Shown here piece after piece: positions 8,433 through 17,760 of a DNA stretch of 64,000 nucleotides. Each line of letters starts with the position of its first letter. Positions within the stretch are counted from its first letter, which is position 1. The position numbers were made by a program, and so were the translations under genes. The DNA comes from DATADD01 sp046262355. Lineage in GTDB: Bacteria; Actinomycetota; CADDZG01; WHSQ01. Location: positions 6,331-70,330 of the forward strand of contig JBHEMX010000051.1 in the NCBI GenBank assembly GCA_046262355.1, written 5' to 3'. The notes below the pieces were generated by a model. That model saw only the letters and a program-made list of their open reading frames with translations. It made no database searches and was not told the DNA's origin.

Positions 8433-8449
8433 CGATTATTCAACAATCG
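8433..8449. promoter_or_regulatory. Possible operator dyad upstream of the cyclase gene
   Basis: CGATT and AATCG form an inverted repeat around ATTCAAC; the core TTATTCAACAA resembles GntR/FadR-type operators. It lies in the 160-bp region between the divergent nucleotidyltransferase and cyclase genes. No such regulator gene is adjacent. Confidence 0.25.
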
Positions 8450-8530
8450 CGTCCTCTCGTCCCACCCGGAGCCGCGCGTCCGAGCGCCGTGGGATGCTCG
8501 CTCCTCACCCTTGGGCGAGGAGGCCGAACC

Positions 8531-9201
8531 ATGCGCGTTGCGAAGACCGTTGATCTTTCGCTGGTACTGGATCCGAACACCCAGGTCTATCCGGGAGACC
8601 CGAAGCCTCGCTTCAGCGTGGCGACCACGATCGCCGCCGAAGGCTACAACCTCCTGGCGCTCCGGCTCGGGTCCCAGAGCGGAACCCACGTCGACTCGCC
8701 GTATCACTTCCTGGACAGGGGCCCCGTCCTCGAACGCTGCGACCTCTCGTTCTTCATCGGGTCTGCGGTCGTGGCCGACGTACCCGGGCACGGCCCGCGG
8801 GAGCCGATCACCTGGAGCGAGCTCGAGCACTATGCCGGGGCGCTTGGTTCGGGGATCATCCTCGCCTTGCACACGGTTGGTCCGACGAGCACTACGGCAC
8901 CGAACGCTATTTCGATCACCCTTTCCTCGCCGGGGAAGCGTGCAGCCGGCTGCTGGAGCTTGGGGTGCGGACCTTCCTCATCGATTGCATCAACCTGGAT
9001 GAGACGGTGCTGGACGCAGCCGCCACGCCGAGCTTCCCCTGTCACGACCTCGTGGCGGCCGCGGGAGGCATCATCTCGGAGAACATCACGAATCTCGGCG
9101 CGATCGACTTCGAGGATCCGATCATCAGCATCCTTCCGCTACGCCTCGGAGGCGACGCAGACGGCGCGCCGTGTCGCGCCGTCGCCCTGAAGATCAGATA
9201 G
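8531..9201 (+). CDS. Cyclase family protein (kynurenine formamidase-like), frameshifted
   Basis: Two overlapping frames make one cyclase-family (PF04199) protein of about 223 residues. The first half, from ATG 8531, carries VDLSLVLDPNTQVYPGD and SQSGTHVDSPYHF, the metal-binding His/Asp motif of the family. Near 8875 the frame shifts: TGWSDEHYGTERYFDHPF and the remainder (LIDCINLDET, PCHDLVAAAGG, IISENITNL) are in the next frame, ending at 9201. Adding one G in ACGG at 8872-8876 restores the usual TGW motif, so one base is missing. This is either a sequencing error or a recent inactivating deletion. The family hydrolyses amides or lactone rings; the substrate is unknown. It converges on the ureohydrolase gene 15 bp away. 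Confidence 0.8.
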
Positions 9202-9216
9202 ACGCAACGACGGGGG

Positions 9217-10161
9217 TCACCCCCTGTGCTGCAGGGCCAGGAGCGAGAGCATCTCGTGGCACGCGCTCGCGGCCAGCCACGCCGTGATCCCGCTCTGGTC
9301 GTAGGTAGGAGCCACCTCCACGCAATCGAAGGCGCGAAAGCCGATGCCAGTGAGGGCTCGGAGAAACGCTAGCGCCTCTGCGCTGGTCGGTCCCCCGACC
9401 TCGGGCGTGCCGGTGCCGGGGGCGAAAGCGGGATCGACGAAGTCGATATCGAACGAGAGGAACGCCGGCGCGTCACCGACGCGCGCGCGGGCGCGCTCGC
9501 CGTACTCGTCGGGCGCCATGTGCTGTAGCTCCTGCCACTGGATCGCCTCGTATCCGAGCTCGCCGGGGGCCTGGATGTCCTCGATCCCGTACAGCGTCCC
9601 CCGCATCCCCGCCTGGATCGAACGCAACGGATCCACGAGCCCCTCCTCCACGGCGCGCCGGAACACCGTGCCGTGGAAGAAACGCGCCACCCCGTAATAG
9701 CGATCCCACACGTCGGCGTGCGCATCGAGGTGCACGAGCGCGAGCTTGCCGTGCGTCTTGGCTGCGGCCCGCAGCTCCGCGAGCACCATCGAGTGGTCGC
9801 CCCCGATGCACAGCGGCGTCACGCCCGCTTCATGCAGCGGCTCGAGGTAAGCCTGGATGCGAGCGAGCGTCTCCTCGTGGTAGCCGGGAACCGTCGGTGC
9901 GTCGCCATGGTCGACCATCGACAGATACCTGGTGACGTCGACGTCGAGGATCGGGTTGTACGGCCGCAGCAGGACCGAGGCGCTGCGGATCGCCTCGGGG
10001 CCGAAGCGCGCGCCGGAGCGATACGACACCGCGTCGTCTGTGGGGATGCCCACGATGGCAAGATCGACATCCTCGGTGGTCTCCACGTGCGGCAGGCGCA
10101 TGAACGTGCGCGGCCCGGTATAGCGAGGGGTCTTGAATGAGTCCGCGGGTCCGTATCTCAT
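9217..10161 (-). CDS. Ureohydrolase (agmatinase / guanidinobutyrase family)
   Basis: A 314-residue enzyme of the arginase superfamily that would hydrolyse a guanidino compound to an amine and urea with two Mn ions. All metal-ligand motifs are present: IGGDHSMV, LDAHADV and FLSFDIDFVDPAF, followed by APGTGTPEVGG, which is typical of agmatinase-like rather than arginase enzymes. It is the last gene of the minus-strand uptake operon; its start overlaps the amidase stop by 4 bp. With the amidase next door, a route from 4-guanidinobutyramide to guanidinobutyrate and then to GABA plus urea is a reasonable inference; agmatine as substrate is equally possible. Confidence 0.88.
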   Translation of the reverse strand: MRYGPADSFKTPRYTGPRTFMRLPHVETTEDVDLAIVGIPTDDAVSYRSGARFGPEAIRSASVLLRPYNPILDVDVTRYLSMVDHGDAPTVPGYHEETLARIQAYLEPLHEAGVTPLCIGGDHSMVLAELRAAAKTHGKLALVHLDAHADVWDRYYGVARFFHGTVFRRAVEEGLVDPLRSIQAGMRGTLYGIEDIQAPGELGYEAIQWQELQHMAPDEYGERARARVGDAPAFLSFDIDFVDPAFAPGTGTPEVGGPTSAEALAFLRALTGIGFRAFDCVEVAPTYDQSGITAWLAASACHEMLSLLALQHRG

Positions 10162-11585
10162 CGCGCCGCAGCGTACTCAAGTGGAGGACGATGGTGCGAC
10201 CAAGGCGCGGCACGCTCGAATGCTCTCGCCAGAGCCACGACGGTGAGGTCGTCGAAGCGTCGACCGACGATCTGCAGCCCCGTCGGCAGCCCGTTGGAAT
10301 CCACGCCGCTCGGGACCGACGCCGCGGGGCACTGGCCGATGAAGTTGAAGGGACAGGTGAGGTCGAGCGCTACGTAGCCGCCCTCGGGTGTCTCGCCCCC
10401 GAAGGCCTCCTCGCTCGTATCGGCGAGGGGCACCGGGACCGCGAGCGTGGGGCACAGCAGGGCGTCGTGGCTCTCCAGGATCGAGCGCATGCGCTCCCAT
10501 TGTCGGCTGCGCAGGTGCTCGATGCGCTTGAAGTCGACGGCCGACATGCTCATGCCGGACTCGATGATGCGCACGACCTCCGGGTCCATGAGCTCTCCAT
10601 GCTCTTCGAGCTTGTCCCCGTAGGCCGCGGCGATCACCACCCGCCAGTAGGCGAACCAGGATTCGTGCACGTCGCGCGTCCAGCCGAGCTCGACAGGCTC
10701 AACGGTGGCGCCGAGCTCTTCGAAGGTTCGCGCCGCGCCCAGCGTGTTCGCCGCAACATCTGGATGGATGGCGATGTAGCCGAGATCCATGCTGAGCGCG
10801 AGGCGGGCGCCGGTCAGACCCAGGTCTGCGAGAGCCCGCATGTCGATCGCCGGCTCCAGAGACAGGGGGTCGCGCTCGTCGGGGCCCTGCATCACGTCGA
10901 GCATCAGGGCGCCGTCGTCGACCCCCCGAGCGAGCGGGCCCATGTGAAAGATCTGCTCGAAGTCGTTGGCCGTGATGTGCATCGGAACGCGCCCCAGCGA
11001 CGGCTTGAGCCCGAAGATCCCGCAGCAGGACGCGGGGATGCGGATCGAGCCGCCCGCGTCGGAGCCCTCCGCCAGGGGCACCATGCCGGCGGCAACTGCA
11101 CCCGCCGAGCCGCCCGAGCTGCCGCCGGGAGTGTGCTCCGGGTCCCAGGGGTTGCGCGACATGCCCCACAGCGGGCTGTAGGTGAAGCCGGCGTAGGCGA
11201 ACTCGGGGGTCGTGGTCTTGCCGATCAGGATGCCGCCCGCGGCATGCAGCCGCTCGGCGACCGGAGGATCCTCCTCGGGAATCCAGTTCTCGAACGCATA
11301 GGAGCCGAGCGTGGTGCGCTTGCCCTTCGTGGGCGTGAAGTCCTTGAGCGCGTAGGGGATGCCGTGCAGCGGGGGCAGCTCACGCCCATCGACCACGGCC
11401 TGCTCGGCGCGCCGCGCGGCCTCGAGCGCCTCCTCCGGATACACGAAGCAGAAGAGGTTGAGCGCCGGATCGAGCGCCTCGATACGCTCGAGAAAGGCCC
11501 GGACGACCTCGACGGGCGAGATGTCGCGCGCGCGGATCAGCTCGGCAAGCTGCGTCGCCGGCATGAAGCAGAGATCCGTCTGCAT
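10158..11585 (-). CDS. Amidase (amidase signature family)
   Basis: A 475-residue amidase-signature enzyme. The Ser-cisSer-Lys triad is visible: Lys in PYALKDFTPTKG, the glycine/serine block PGGSSGGSAGAV, and the nucleophile region GSDAGGSIRIPA. It lacks a signal peptide and works in the cytoplasm. It is not accompanied by GatB or GatC, and its place between the ABC permease genes and the ureohydrolase gene argues for a catabolic amidase acting on an imported amide (for example 4-guanidinobutyramide or an N-acyl polyamine). Its stop overlaps the ureohydrolase start and its start lies 5 nt after the permease stop. Confidence 0.88.
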   Translation of the reverse strand: MQTDLCFMPATQLAELIRARDISPVEVVRAFLERIEALDPALNLFCFVYPEEALEAARRAEQAVVDGRELPPLHGIPYALKDFTPTKGKRTTLGSYAFENWIPEEDPPVAERLHAAGGILIGKTTTPEFAYAGFTYSPLWGMSRNPWDPEHTPGGSSGGSAGAVAAGMVPLAEGSDAGGSIRIPASCCGIFGLKPSLGRVPMHITANDFEQIFHMGPLARGVDDGALMLDVMQGPDERDPLSLEPAIDMRALADLGLTGARLALSMDLGYIAIHPDVAANTLGAARTFEELGATVEPVELGWTRDVHESWFAYWRVVIAAAYGDKLEEHGELMDPEVVRIIESGMSMSAVDFKRIEHLRSRQWERMRSILESHDALLCPTLAVPVPLADTSEEAFGGETPEGGYVALDLTCPFNFIGQCPAASVPSGVDSNGLPTGLQIVGRRFDDLTVVALARAFERAAPWSHHRPPLEYAAAR

Positions 11586-11590
11586 CGTCT

Positions 11591-12394
11591 CTAACCTCTC
11601 TCCAGAGCGCGCGGATCTGCGCCCAGGTAGCGCAGGAGACTGCCGAAGATCGCGAACAGCGTGAAGACGGTGGCTGCAACGAGCAAGAACGTCACCGCAA
11701 CCGCCGCGATCGTGGGCGTGAAGCCGTAACGCAGGCTGTTGAAGATCTTGATCGGCAAGGTTTCGATCGAGTAGCCCGCGACGAGGTAGGCGATGATGTA
11801 CTCGTTGAGGCTCAGAACGAAGGCTGCGGCGTAGCCGGTGATCACCGACGGCAAGAGCAGAGGCAACGTGATCGTTCGGAATGTCATGCGCGGGTTTGCT
11901 CCGAGTGACTGGGCCGCCTCGGGCAATGACGGATCGAGATTCTCGAGGCCGACGGCGATCGTGATGAGCGGCAGCGTTGAGAAGAAGATCGCGTGGGCGA
12001 TGATGACGTTCTCGATCTGGCCGATGTGGCCGGTAGCGTTCCAGAACACCAACGCACCGAGTGCGCTGATCACCGGCGGCAGCATGAAGGGCAGGATGCC
12101 CAGCGAGTACAGCACCGGCGCGAGGCGGATCCGATACGTGCGGAGCACATATCCAAGCGGCAACGCGATCAAGACGGCGAGCGCGGCGCTGGTCCCCGCC
12201 ACGAACAGGCTCGTGATGATCGCATTGCGCCAGCCGGCGTCCGAAACCATCTCCCCGTACCAGGCCAGCGAGAGCCCCTCCGGCGGGAAGTCCATATAGC
12301 GGTTGGAGTTGAGCGACACGATCGCTACGACAAGCAACGGTGCGAGCAGGAACAGCACGACGCCCGCAGTCAGAGCGCGCCTCATCCAGATCAC
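11591..12394 (-). CDS. ABC transporter permease (spermidine/putrescine PotC-like)
   Basis: A 267-residue inner-membrane permease with six hydrophobic segments and the EAA-type loop (EAAQSLGANPRMTFRTITLP) that contacts the ATPase. The GTG start at 12394 overlaps the TGA of the first permease by 4 bp (GTGA). The order lipoprotein-ATPase-permease-permease and the short N-terminal cytoplasmic region before the first helix match the PotB/PotC type of polyamine importers. A longer in-frame reading upstream overlaps the other permease and is not coding. Confidence 0.88.
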   Translation of the reverse strand: MIWMRRALTAGVVLFLLAPLLVVAIVSLNSNRYMDFPPEGLSLAWYGEMVSDAGWRNAIITSLFVAGTSAALAVLIALPLGYVLRTYRIRLAPVLYSLGILPFMLPPVISALGALVFWNATGHIGQIENVIIAHAIFFSTLPLITIAVGLENLDPSLPEAAQSLGANPRMTFRTITLPLLLPSVITGYAAAFVLSLNEYIIAYLVAGYSIETLPIKIFNSLRYGFTPTIAAVAVTFLLVAATVFTLFAIFGSLLRYLGADPRALERG

Positions 12395-13251
12395 GAGGTC
12401 GCTCCCCTCGTGCGGCTCTCGATCACCGAGACGACCGCGATGAGCCCCAGGCTCACGACCGTAAGGAACATCGCCATCGCGGCGGCAAAGGGAACGTTGG
12501 CGTTGAAGGTCGCCTGGTCGGAGATGAACACCGACAGCGTCCAGTGTTCCGGGCGTCCGAGGATCGCCGCGATCAGGTAGCTCCCAAGCGTGAAGATGAA
12601 CGCAAGCAGAAAGGCGGCGACGATGGAGGGGCGCCCGATCGGGATGACGACCGTGCGGAACGTGCGCCACGGCGACGCCCCGAGCGTCTGAGCCGCCTCC
12701 GTTATCTCGGGATCGAGGCGCGTGAGGGGTGGATACAACGTCAGGACGCAGAACGGGAATGCGATGTAGCTCAGCCCCAGCATCACGGCCCAGAAGCCGG
12801 GCGCGTAGGCGCGCGCCTCCTCCATCAGCCCCAGCCACACGAGGATGTTCGAGATGCCGGAGGCGCGCCCCAGCAGGACGGTCCACGAGAAGCCCACGAT
12901 GACCTCCGAGAGGCTCAGCGAAGAAAGGATCAGCACCAGGAGCGTCACGTGCAGCCGCCGGCGCATGCGCGTTAGGAAATAGGTGAAGGGAAATCCGATC
13001 GCGACGCAGATCCCGGCGGCGAGCAATGACACGCCGAGAGAGAACGCCGTCCGCTCGAGGAACACCTCGCTGACCAAGCGCATGTAGTTGGCCGAGACGA
13101 AGGCAGTCTCGTAGAAACCGCCGGGTATGCGATGGTAGAAGGACGTGGCGAGCATCGCCACGAACGGCCCGAGGAAGAAGATCGTCAGCATGGCTACGGG
13201 AAGCGCAAGGACCGCATAGGTCGAGCGCGACGGCGCGCGCGCTCGCGTCAT
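12391..13251 (-). CDS. ABC transporter permease (spermidine/putrescine PotB-like)
   Basis: A 286-residue permease with six predicted membrane segments, starting MTRARAPSRSTYAVL at ATG 13251; this ATG overlaps the stop of the ATPase gene (ATGA), which fixes the start. The EAA loop is TEAAQTLGASPWRTFRTVV. It pairs with the downstream permease to form the membrane channel of a polyamine-type importer. Residues before the ATG in the same frame are antisense-like, basic and not membrane-like, and are excluded. Confidence 0.88.
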   Translation of the reverse strand: MTRARAPSRSTYAVLALPVAMLTIFFLGPFVAMLATSFYHRIPGGFYETAFVSANYMRLVSEVFLERTAFSLGVSLLAAGICVAIGFPFTYFLTRMRRRLHVTLLVLILSSLSLSEVIVGFSWTVLLGRASGISNILVWLGLMEEARAYAPGFWAVMLGLSYIAFPFCVLTLYPPLTRLDPEITEAAQTLGASPWRTFRTVVIPIGRPSIVAAFLLAFIFTLGSYLIAAILGRPEHWTLSVFISDQATFNANVPFAAAMAMFLTVVSLGLIAVVSVIESRTRGATS

Positions 13252-14309
13252 GGCCGCACGGGTACGCAGACTTGCGGCGGGAACACGACCGTGACATCGG
13301 TGCCCTGCTCGAGATGCCTCTCGCTCCGTCCCGGACTGTTGACGATGATGTTCTCGTCGAGGCCGCAGTCGACATACCACTGCGACAACTCTCCGAGGTC
13401 ACGCTTGAACACGATTCTCCCCGGCAGCCGATTGGCTTCGGGCCCTTCGCGGCCGTCAAGCCGTGCGTCCTCGGGACGTATGGAGAGGAGGACCTCGGTC
13501 CCCTCGTCGATCGCCTCCTCGACGTGAAACGTGCGACCGGCGATGCGGACCTCGTTGTCGCTCACCCGCTCTCCCCCCAGCAGATTGGTCGTCCCTATGA
13601 AACGCGCCACGAACGCGGTGGCGGGCCGGCGATAGACCTCGAGCGGAGGTCCGACCTGTTCGACGCGTCCCTCGCGCATCACGACGACGACATCTGACAT
13701 CGTCATCGCCTCTCTCTGGTCGTGGGTGACGACTATGGTCGTGATTCCGAGCTTCTGCTGCAGCAGTCTGAGCTCGACTTGTAGCTCCTCGCGCAGGTTG
13801 GCATCCAGGGCCGACAGGGGCTCGTCGAGCAGGAACAGCTTCGGCTCGAGCGCCAGAGCTCGAGCGGTTGCAACCCTCTGACGCTGACCGCCGGAGAGCT
13901 GAGACACGCGACGCGACGCAACGCCCTCGAGCGAGACGAGCGACAACAGCTCGTTCACGCGCCGGTCCATCACGGGTCGGTCGACGCCTCGGATCCTGAG
14001 CCCATAAGCCACGTTCTTCGCAACATCGAGGTGGGGGAACAGCGCGAGCGTCTGGAAGACCATCCCGATGTCGCGCGTATGTGGCGACTTGTCTGTGATG
14101 TCCTCATCGTGGAGATGGATGCGACCCTCGGTAGGCTTCTCGAGGCCGGCGATCATCCTCAGCAGCGTGGTCTTGCCACAACCCGACGGGCCGAGGAAAG
14201 AGATCAGCCGGCCCTCCGGAAGCTCGAGGTCGACCCCTGCGACCGCGACGGTGTCCCCGAAGCGCTTCACGACGCCGTCAAGCGTCAGGCCGGCACGCTG
14301 TTCCACCAC
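13248..14309 (-). CDS. ABC transporter ATP-binding protein (polyamine import, PotA-like)
   Basis: A 353-residue ATPase with Walker A GPSGCGKTT, Q-loop MVFQTLALFPHL, signature LSGGQRQRV, Walker B LFLLDEPLSALD and the switch histidine in VVTHDQREAM. The C-terminal about 110 residues (LLSIRPEDARL onward) form the TOBE regulatory domain seen in PotA and MalK-type importers. The GTG start lies 4 nt after the stop of the solute-binding protein gene, so the operon is read through. The Q-loop Thr in FQTLALF, where Ser-Tyr is usual, is a mild variation. Confidence 0.9.
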   Translation of the reverse strand: MVEQRAGLTLDGVVKRFGDTVAVAGVDLELPEGRLISFLGPSGCGKTTLLRMIAGLEKPTEGRIHLHDEDITDKSPHTRDIGMVFQTLALFPHLDVAKNVAYGLRIRGVDRPVMDRRVNELLSLVSLEGVASRRVSQLSGGQRQRVATARALALEPKLFLLDEPLSALDANLREELQVELRLLQQKLGITTIVVTHDQREAMTMSDVVVVMREGRVEQVGPPLEVYRRPATAFVARFIGTTNLLGGERVSDNEVRIAGRTFHVEEAIDEGTEVLLSIRPEDARLDGREGPEANRLPGRIVFKRDLGELSQWYVDCGLDENIIVNSPGRSERHLEQGTDVTVVFPPQVCVPVRP

Positions 14310-14313
14310 TCGC

Positions 14314-15438
14314 TCAGCCGACTATCGCCTCGGTCCAGCGATCGTTGATCCAGTCCTCCCACTCGTCGTAGATGCGGAACTCCGGACGCAACGCTGCATC
14401 GGGCCCCGGACCGGAGAACGCTTTGTATTCCTTCTCGGAGAGATCCATGAACTCCTTGTCGACCGTGGGCGACGTGCCGAGGGTGCGCGCCAGCTCCGCC
14501 TGGACCTCGGGCTTGCACATGTAGTCGATGAACGCGAGGCAAGCGTTGAGGTTCTCGGTCGTGCGAGTGATCGCCCACAGCCCCGAGTCCAGGATCGCGC
14601 CCTCCTTGGGGAACACGCTGCGCAACGCCTCTCCTTGCGACGCGGCATATTCGGTGATGTCGTGATAGAACTGCCCGAGCGATACCTCGCCGGTGTTGAA
14701 TGCCTGCTGTGCCTGCGCCTCGTCGCGGTACCAGAGCTTCACATTCGGCTTGACTTCCGCAAGCTTCGCCAAGACCTCCTGAACGCCTTCCTTGGTCTGC
14801 AAGATGTCATAGCCGTCGAAGAAGGACGCCGCCGTCACCTCGAGAAGGAAGGAGTTCCCCGGGTTCTTGAGCAATGCCAGCTCGTTGTTCCACTCCGGAT
14901 CCCAGAACGCGGTCCACGAATCCGGGCTGTCCTCGACGCGATCGGTGTTCGACACGAGCGTGATGTACCAGGACACCGCTCCGACGCCGACGGCATCGCC
15001 GTCGTCGTTCTCGAACACGAAGCCGTCGGCCAGGTACTTGTTGTTGGGCACCTCGGAGATGTCGAAGCCGGCGAGCACGTTGCCCTTGATCGCCCTGCGC
15101 ATCCCCACGGTGGAAAGCATCGAGACGTCGGCGGGGATGGCTCCGGCCTGAGACGCCTGCTGGAGTTGCACGACCCACTGCTCGGAGGTCGGCTCGGAGA
15201 CCGACTCGACCTCGACGCCGGTCTCCTTGGTGAACTTCGGATACATCTTGCTGAAGTTCTCCTCGAAGAACCCGCCGTAGGTCCCGACCTTGATCGTGGA
15301 TCCCTCGAGCGTGCCCTCCTCCGGCCCGCCCGCAGGCTCGACGTCCTCCCTCTCGGGAGCGCAGGCGGCCAGCACCCCCGGAAGGGTCAGGGCCGCACCG
15401 GCGATCTGGGCGCGGCGCAAGAACTCACGCCTGTCCAT
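14314..15438 (-). CDS. Extracellular solute-binding lipoprotein (polyamine-type, PotD/F-like)
   Basis: A 374-residue binding protein. It starts MDRREFLRRAQ at ATG 15438 after a GGAGG ribosome binding site; the twin-arginine opening, hydrophobic core and lipobox LAAC with Cys26 indicate export by Tat and lipid anchoring. The mature part has the PotD/PotF layout (IKVGTYGGFFEENFSKMYPKF, then WNNELALLKNPGN). Near the C-terminus FIDYMCKPEVQAEL is typical of the family. It heads the six-gene operon. Asp and Glu residues are abundant, which suits a cationic ligand such as a polyamine or guanidino compound; the ligand itself is inferred. Confidence 0.88.
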   Translation of the reverse strand: MDRREFLRRAQIAGAALTLPGVLAACAPEREDVEPAGGPEEGTLEGSTIKVGTYGGFFEENFSKMYPKFTKETGVEVESVSEPTSEQWVVQLQQASQAGAIPADVSMLSTVGMRRAIKGNVLAGFDISEVPNNKYLADGFVFENDDGDAVGVGAVSWYITLVSNTDRVEDSPDSWTAFWDPEWNNELALLKNPGNSFLLEVTAASFFDGYDILQTKEGVQEVLAKLAEVKPNVKLWYRDEAQAQQAFNTGEVSLGQFYHDITEYAASQGEALRSVFPKEGAILDSGLWAITRTTENLNACLAFIDYMCKPEVQAELARTLGTSPTVDKEFMDLSEKEYKAFSGPGPDAALRPEFRIYDEWEDWINDRWTEAIVG

Positions 15439-15609
15439 CGGTCCTCCGGTCACCACTCCCCCTTGGATCGGTCCCCACCGCATCCGCTCGTCATCCGCTC
15501 GTCGGCTCGCATCGCCAGCCTATCCTCGGCGGCACGCGGAGCCAAGTCTGCGTAGGCTGGGCCCAGGGTGATCCCGACGAGAGGTGATCCCGAGGAGACG
15601 AGAGGGCGG

Positions 15610-16758
15610 ATGCAGGTCTCGCAGCGAGCGTCGTCGTTCACCGAGTCGGTGATCAGGGAGATGACGCGTCTCGCCATGGAGCACGACGCGATCAATCTCG
15701 CCCAGGGCTTCCCAGACTTCCCGGCACCGCAGGCGGTCAAGGACGCCGCTTGCCGGTCCGTGCAGGACGATGTCAACCAGTACGCGGTGACGTGGGGCGC
15801 GCCGGGCTTCCGACGCGCCCTGGCGGACAAGTACAGTCGCTTCTACGGGATGGACGTCGACGCCGATCTCAACGTCTGTGTGACCTGCGGCGCGACCGAG
15901 GCCATGATCGCTTCGATGCTGGCGATCATCAACCCGGGCGATGAGGTGATCGTCTTCGAGCCCTACTACGAGAACTACGGCCCCGACGCGATCCTCGCCG
16001 GCGCAGCTCCTTGCTACCTGTCGCTGCGACCGCCCGACTGGTCCTTCGACGAGAGCGAGCTACGCGCTGCGTTCTCGAACCGCACCCGCGGCATCATCAT
16101 CAATACGCCCAACAATCCCACGGGGAAGGTCTTCACGCTGGAGGAACTCCAGGCGATCGCCGCGCTGTGCCAGCGTTATGGCGTTGTCGCTTTCACCGAT
16201 GAGATCTACGAGCACATCGTCTACGGTGGAGCCCGCCACTTCCCGCTCGCGACCGTTTCGGGCATGGAGGACAGAACCGTGACGATCAGCGCGCTGTCGA
16301 AGTCATATTCGGTTACGGGATGGAGGGTCGGGTGGACGATAGCGTCCCCCGAGCTGACGAACGGGATAAGGACGGTGCACGACTTCCTGACCGTCGGGGC
16401 TCCGGCGCCGCTCCAAGAAGCCGGCATCGTCGCGGTGTCGTTGCCCGACGACTACTACGAAACCCTGGCGCACGAGTACCACGAGCGACGCGACATCACG
16501 ATGGAAGCTCTACGGCGCGCCGAGCTCCCGGCGCCGGCGCCCAACGGGGCCTATTACGTGCTGGCAGACGTCACCCGCCTCGGCTTCGCCGACGACGTCG
16601 AAGCCGCCCACAGCCTCGTCCAGAAGCTCAAGGTCGCAGCCGTGCCCGGCTCTTCCTTCTATTCCGATCCCGAGAGGGGCCGGCACCTCCTCCGCTTCTC
16701 CTTCTCGAAGCGCCTCGATACGCTGCGCGCCGCCGCGGCCCGCCTCGCCGAGCTGTGA
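15610..16758 (+). CDS. Class I/II pyridoxal phosphate aminotransferase
   Basis: A 382-residue fold-type I aminotransferase. Family blocks are INLAQGFPDFPAP near the N-terminus, CGATEAMIASM, NTPNNPTGKVFT, FTDEIYEHI with the PLP-contacting Asp/Tyr, and SALSKSYSVTGWRVG with the Schiff-base lysine; RFSFSK near the end carries the carboxylate-binding arginine. The wording is closest to kynurenine aminotransferase/glutamine transaminase K and to DapC-like enzymes. ATG 15610 is used; an in-frame GTG at 15568 would add 14 residues. It is divergent from the polyamine-type operon and could process a product of that pathway, which is inference. Its stop overlaps the next start (GTGA). Confidence 0.88.
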   Translation: MQVSQRASSFTESVIREMTRLAMEHDAINLAQGFPDFPAPQAVKDAACRSVQDDVNQYAVTWGAPGFRRALADKYSRFYGMDVDADLNVCVTCGATEAMIASMLAIINPGDEVIVFEPYYENYGPDAILAGAAPCYLSLRPPDWSFDESELRAAFSNRTRGIIINTPNNPTGKVFTLEELQAIAALCQRYGVVAFTDEIYEHIVYGGARHFPLATVSGMEDRTVTISALSKSYSVTGWRVGWTIASPELTNGIRTVHDFLTVGAPAPLQEAGIVAVSLPDDYYETLAHEYHERRDITMEALRRAELPAPAPNGAYYVLADVTRLGFADDVEAAHSLVQKLKVAAVPGSSFYSDPERGRHLLRFSFSKRLDTLRAAAARLAEL

Positions 16759-17534
16759 CGCCGGCCCGGCCGTCCCGCGTGGGAGCGACCCTCTCGAGGT
16801 GGATCACCACGTCATTTACGGCCCTACTGACCGGCGTCTTGATCTTGTGGCCGGCACAGCGGGGCCCGGCCGTCGTCATGCGAAGGACCGTCGTGGGGCA
16901 CTCGGTACAGGGGCGGAGCTTGCGGGCGATCAACATCGGGCCTCGCTCGCGTCCCACCAGGATCCTCGTCGTGGGATGCATCCACGGCAACGAGTGCGCG
17001 GGCAAGGCGATCCTCGAGAAGCTGCGCATGCGCTGGTCCCCTGAGCGCTTCGAGCTGTGGTTGATCGGAAGCATCAACCCGGACGGTGCCCGAGCACAGA
17101 CACGTCAGAACGCGCGTGGGGTCGATCTGAACCGGAACTTCCGGGCTGTTTGGGAACTCATCGGAGCGCCGTGGGACACCTATCACTCCGGTAGCCGGCC
17201 ATGGTCCGAGCCAGAGTCGCGCGCGGCGCGCCGCTTCATCCGCCGCCACCGGCCCGACATCACGATCTGGTACCACCAGCACATGGAGCTGGTGGCGAGG
17301 ACGAGGCGCCACGTCCCCATACAGCGCCGCTACGCACGCCTGGTCGGGCTTCCGCTTGTGAGGCTCGGCCGCCTTCCCGGCACGGCGACGAGATGGCAGA
17401 ATTGCCGCTTTCCTCGACACACGGCCTTCGTCGTCGAGCTGCCTTCCGGATCACTCAGCGATCGGACCGCGCGTCGACATGCCGGCGCGGTCGTCCAGAT
17501 CGCGCGGACGTGGCGACGACGCCTCGCGCCCTGA
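16755..17534 (+). CDS. Secreted M14 family zinc carboxypeptidase (MpaA-like)
   Basis: A 259-residue protein with a signal peptide (WITTSFTALLTGVLILW) after a basic N-terminus. Zinc-ligand motif HxxE is in VVGCIHGNECAGK, the substrate-binding NR in GVDLNRNFRAVW, the third ligand region in TIWYHQHMEL, and the catalytic glutamate probably in AFVVELPSG. The set matches M14 carboxypeptidases of the murein peptide amidase A type, which trim peptidoglycan peptides; the export signal places it outside the membrane. GTG at 16755 overlaps the aminotransferase stop, so the two are cotranscribed. Confidence 0.8.
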   Translation: MTPARPSRVGATLSRWITTSFTALLTGVLILWPAQRGPAVVMRRTVVGHSVQGRSLRAINIGPRSRPTRILVVGCIHGNECAGKAILEKLRMRWSPERFELWLIGSINPDGARAQTRQNARGVDLNRNFRAVWELIGAPWDTYHSGSRPWSEPESRAARRFIRRHRPDITIWYHQHMELVARTRRHVPIQRRYARLVGLPLVRLGRLPGTATRWQNCRFPRHTAFVVELPSGSLSDRTARRHAGAVVQIARTWRRRLAP

Positions 17535-17760
17535 TGGCTCGAAGTCGCCGCGGTTGCAGGGACCGGCTCCCGCCGGGGAACGTAAACATGGACGCGCTCT
17601 TCCTATTGCTTGCATCGCTTATAGTCGCTGGACGAGCGAGCGCATCTACATCGGGCGGAGACGGAGATCGATGGAGGCTGCAGTACATCGTCTCTTGTTG
17701 TGCGCGGCTGCCGTTGCGAAACTGCCACGTAGCCACATCCACGCAAGGAGGCGCTGACCT

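Noticed and set aside
10137..11594. 485-codon plus-strand frame opposite the amidase
   Set aside because: Exact antisense of a strongly supported amidase gene, with no recognisable motif.
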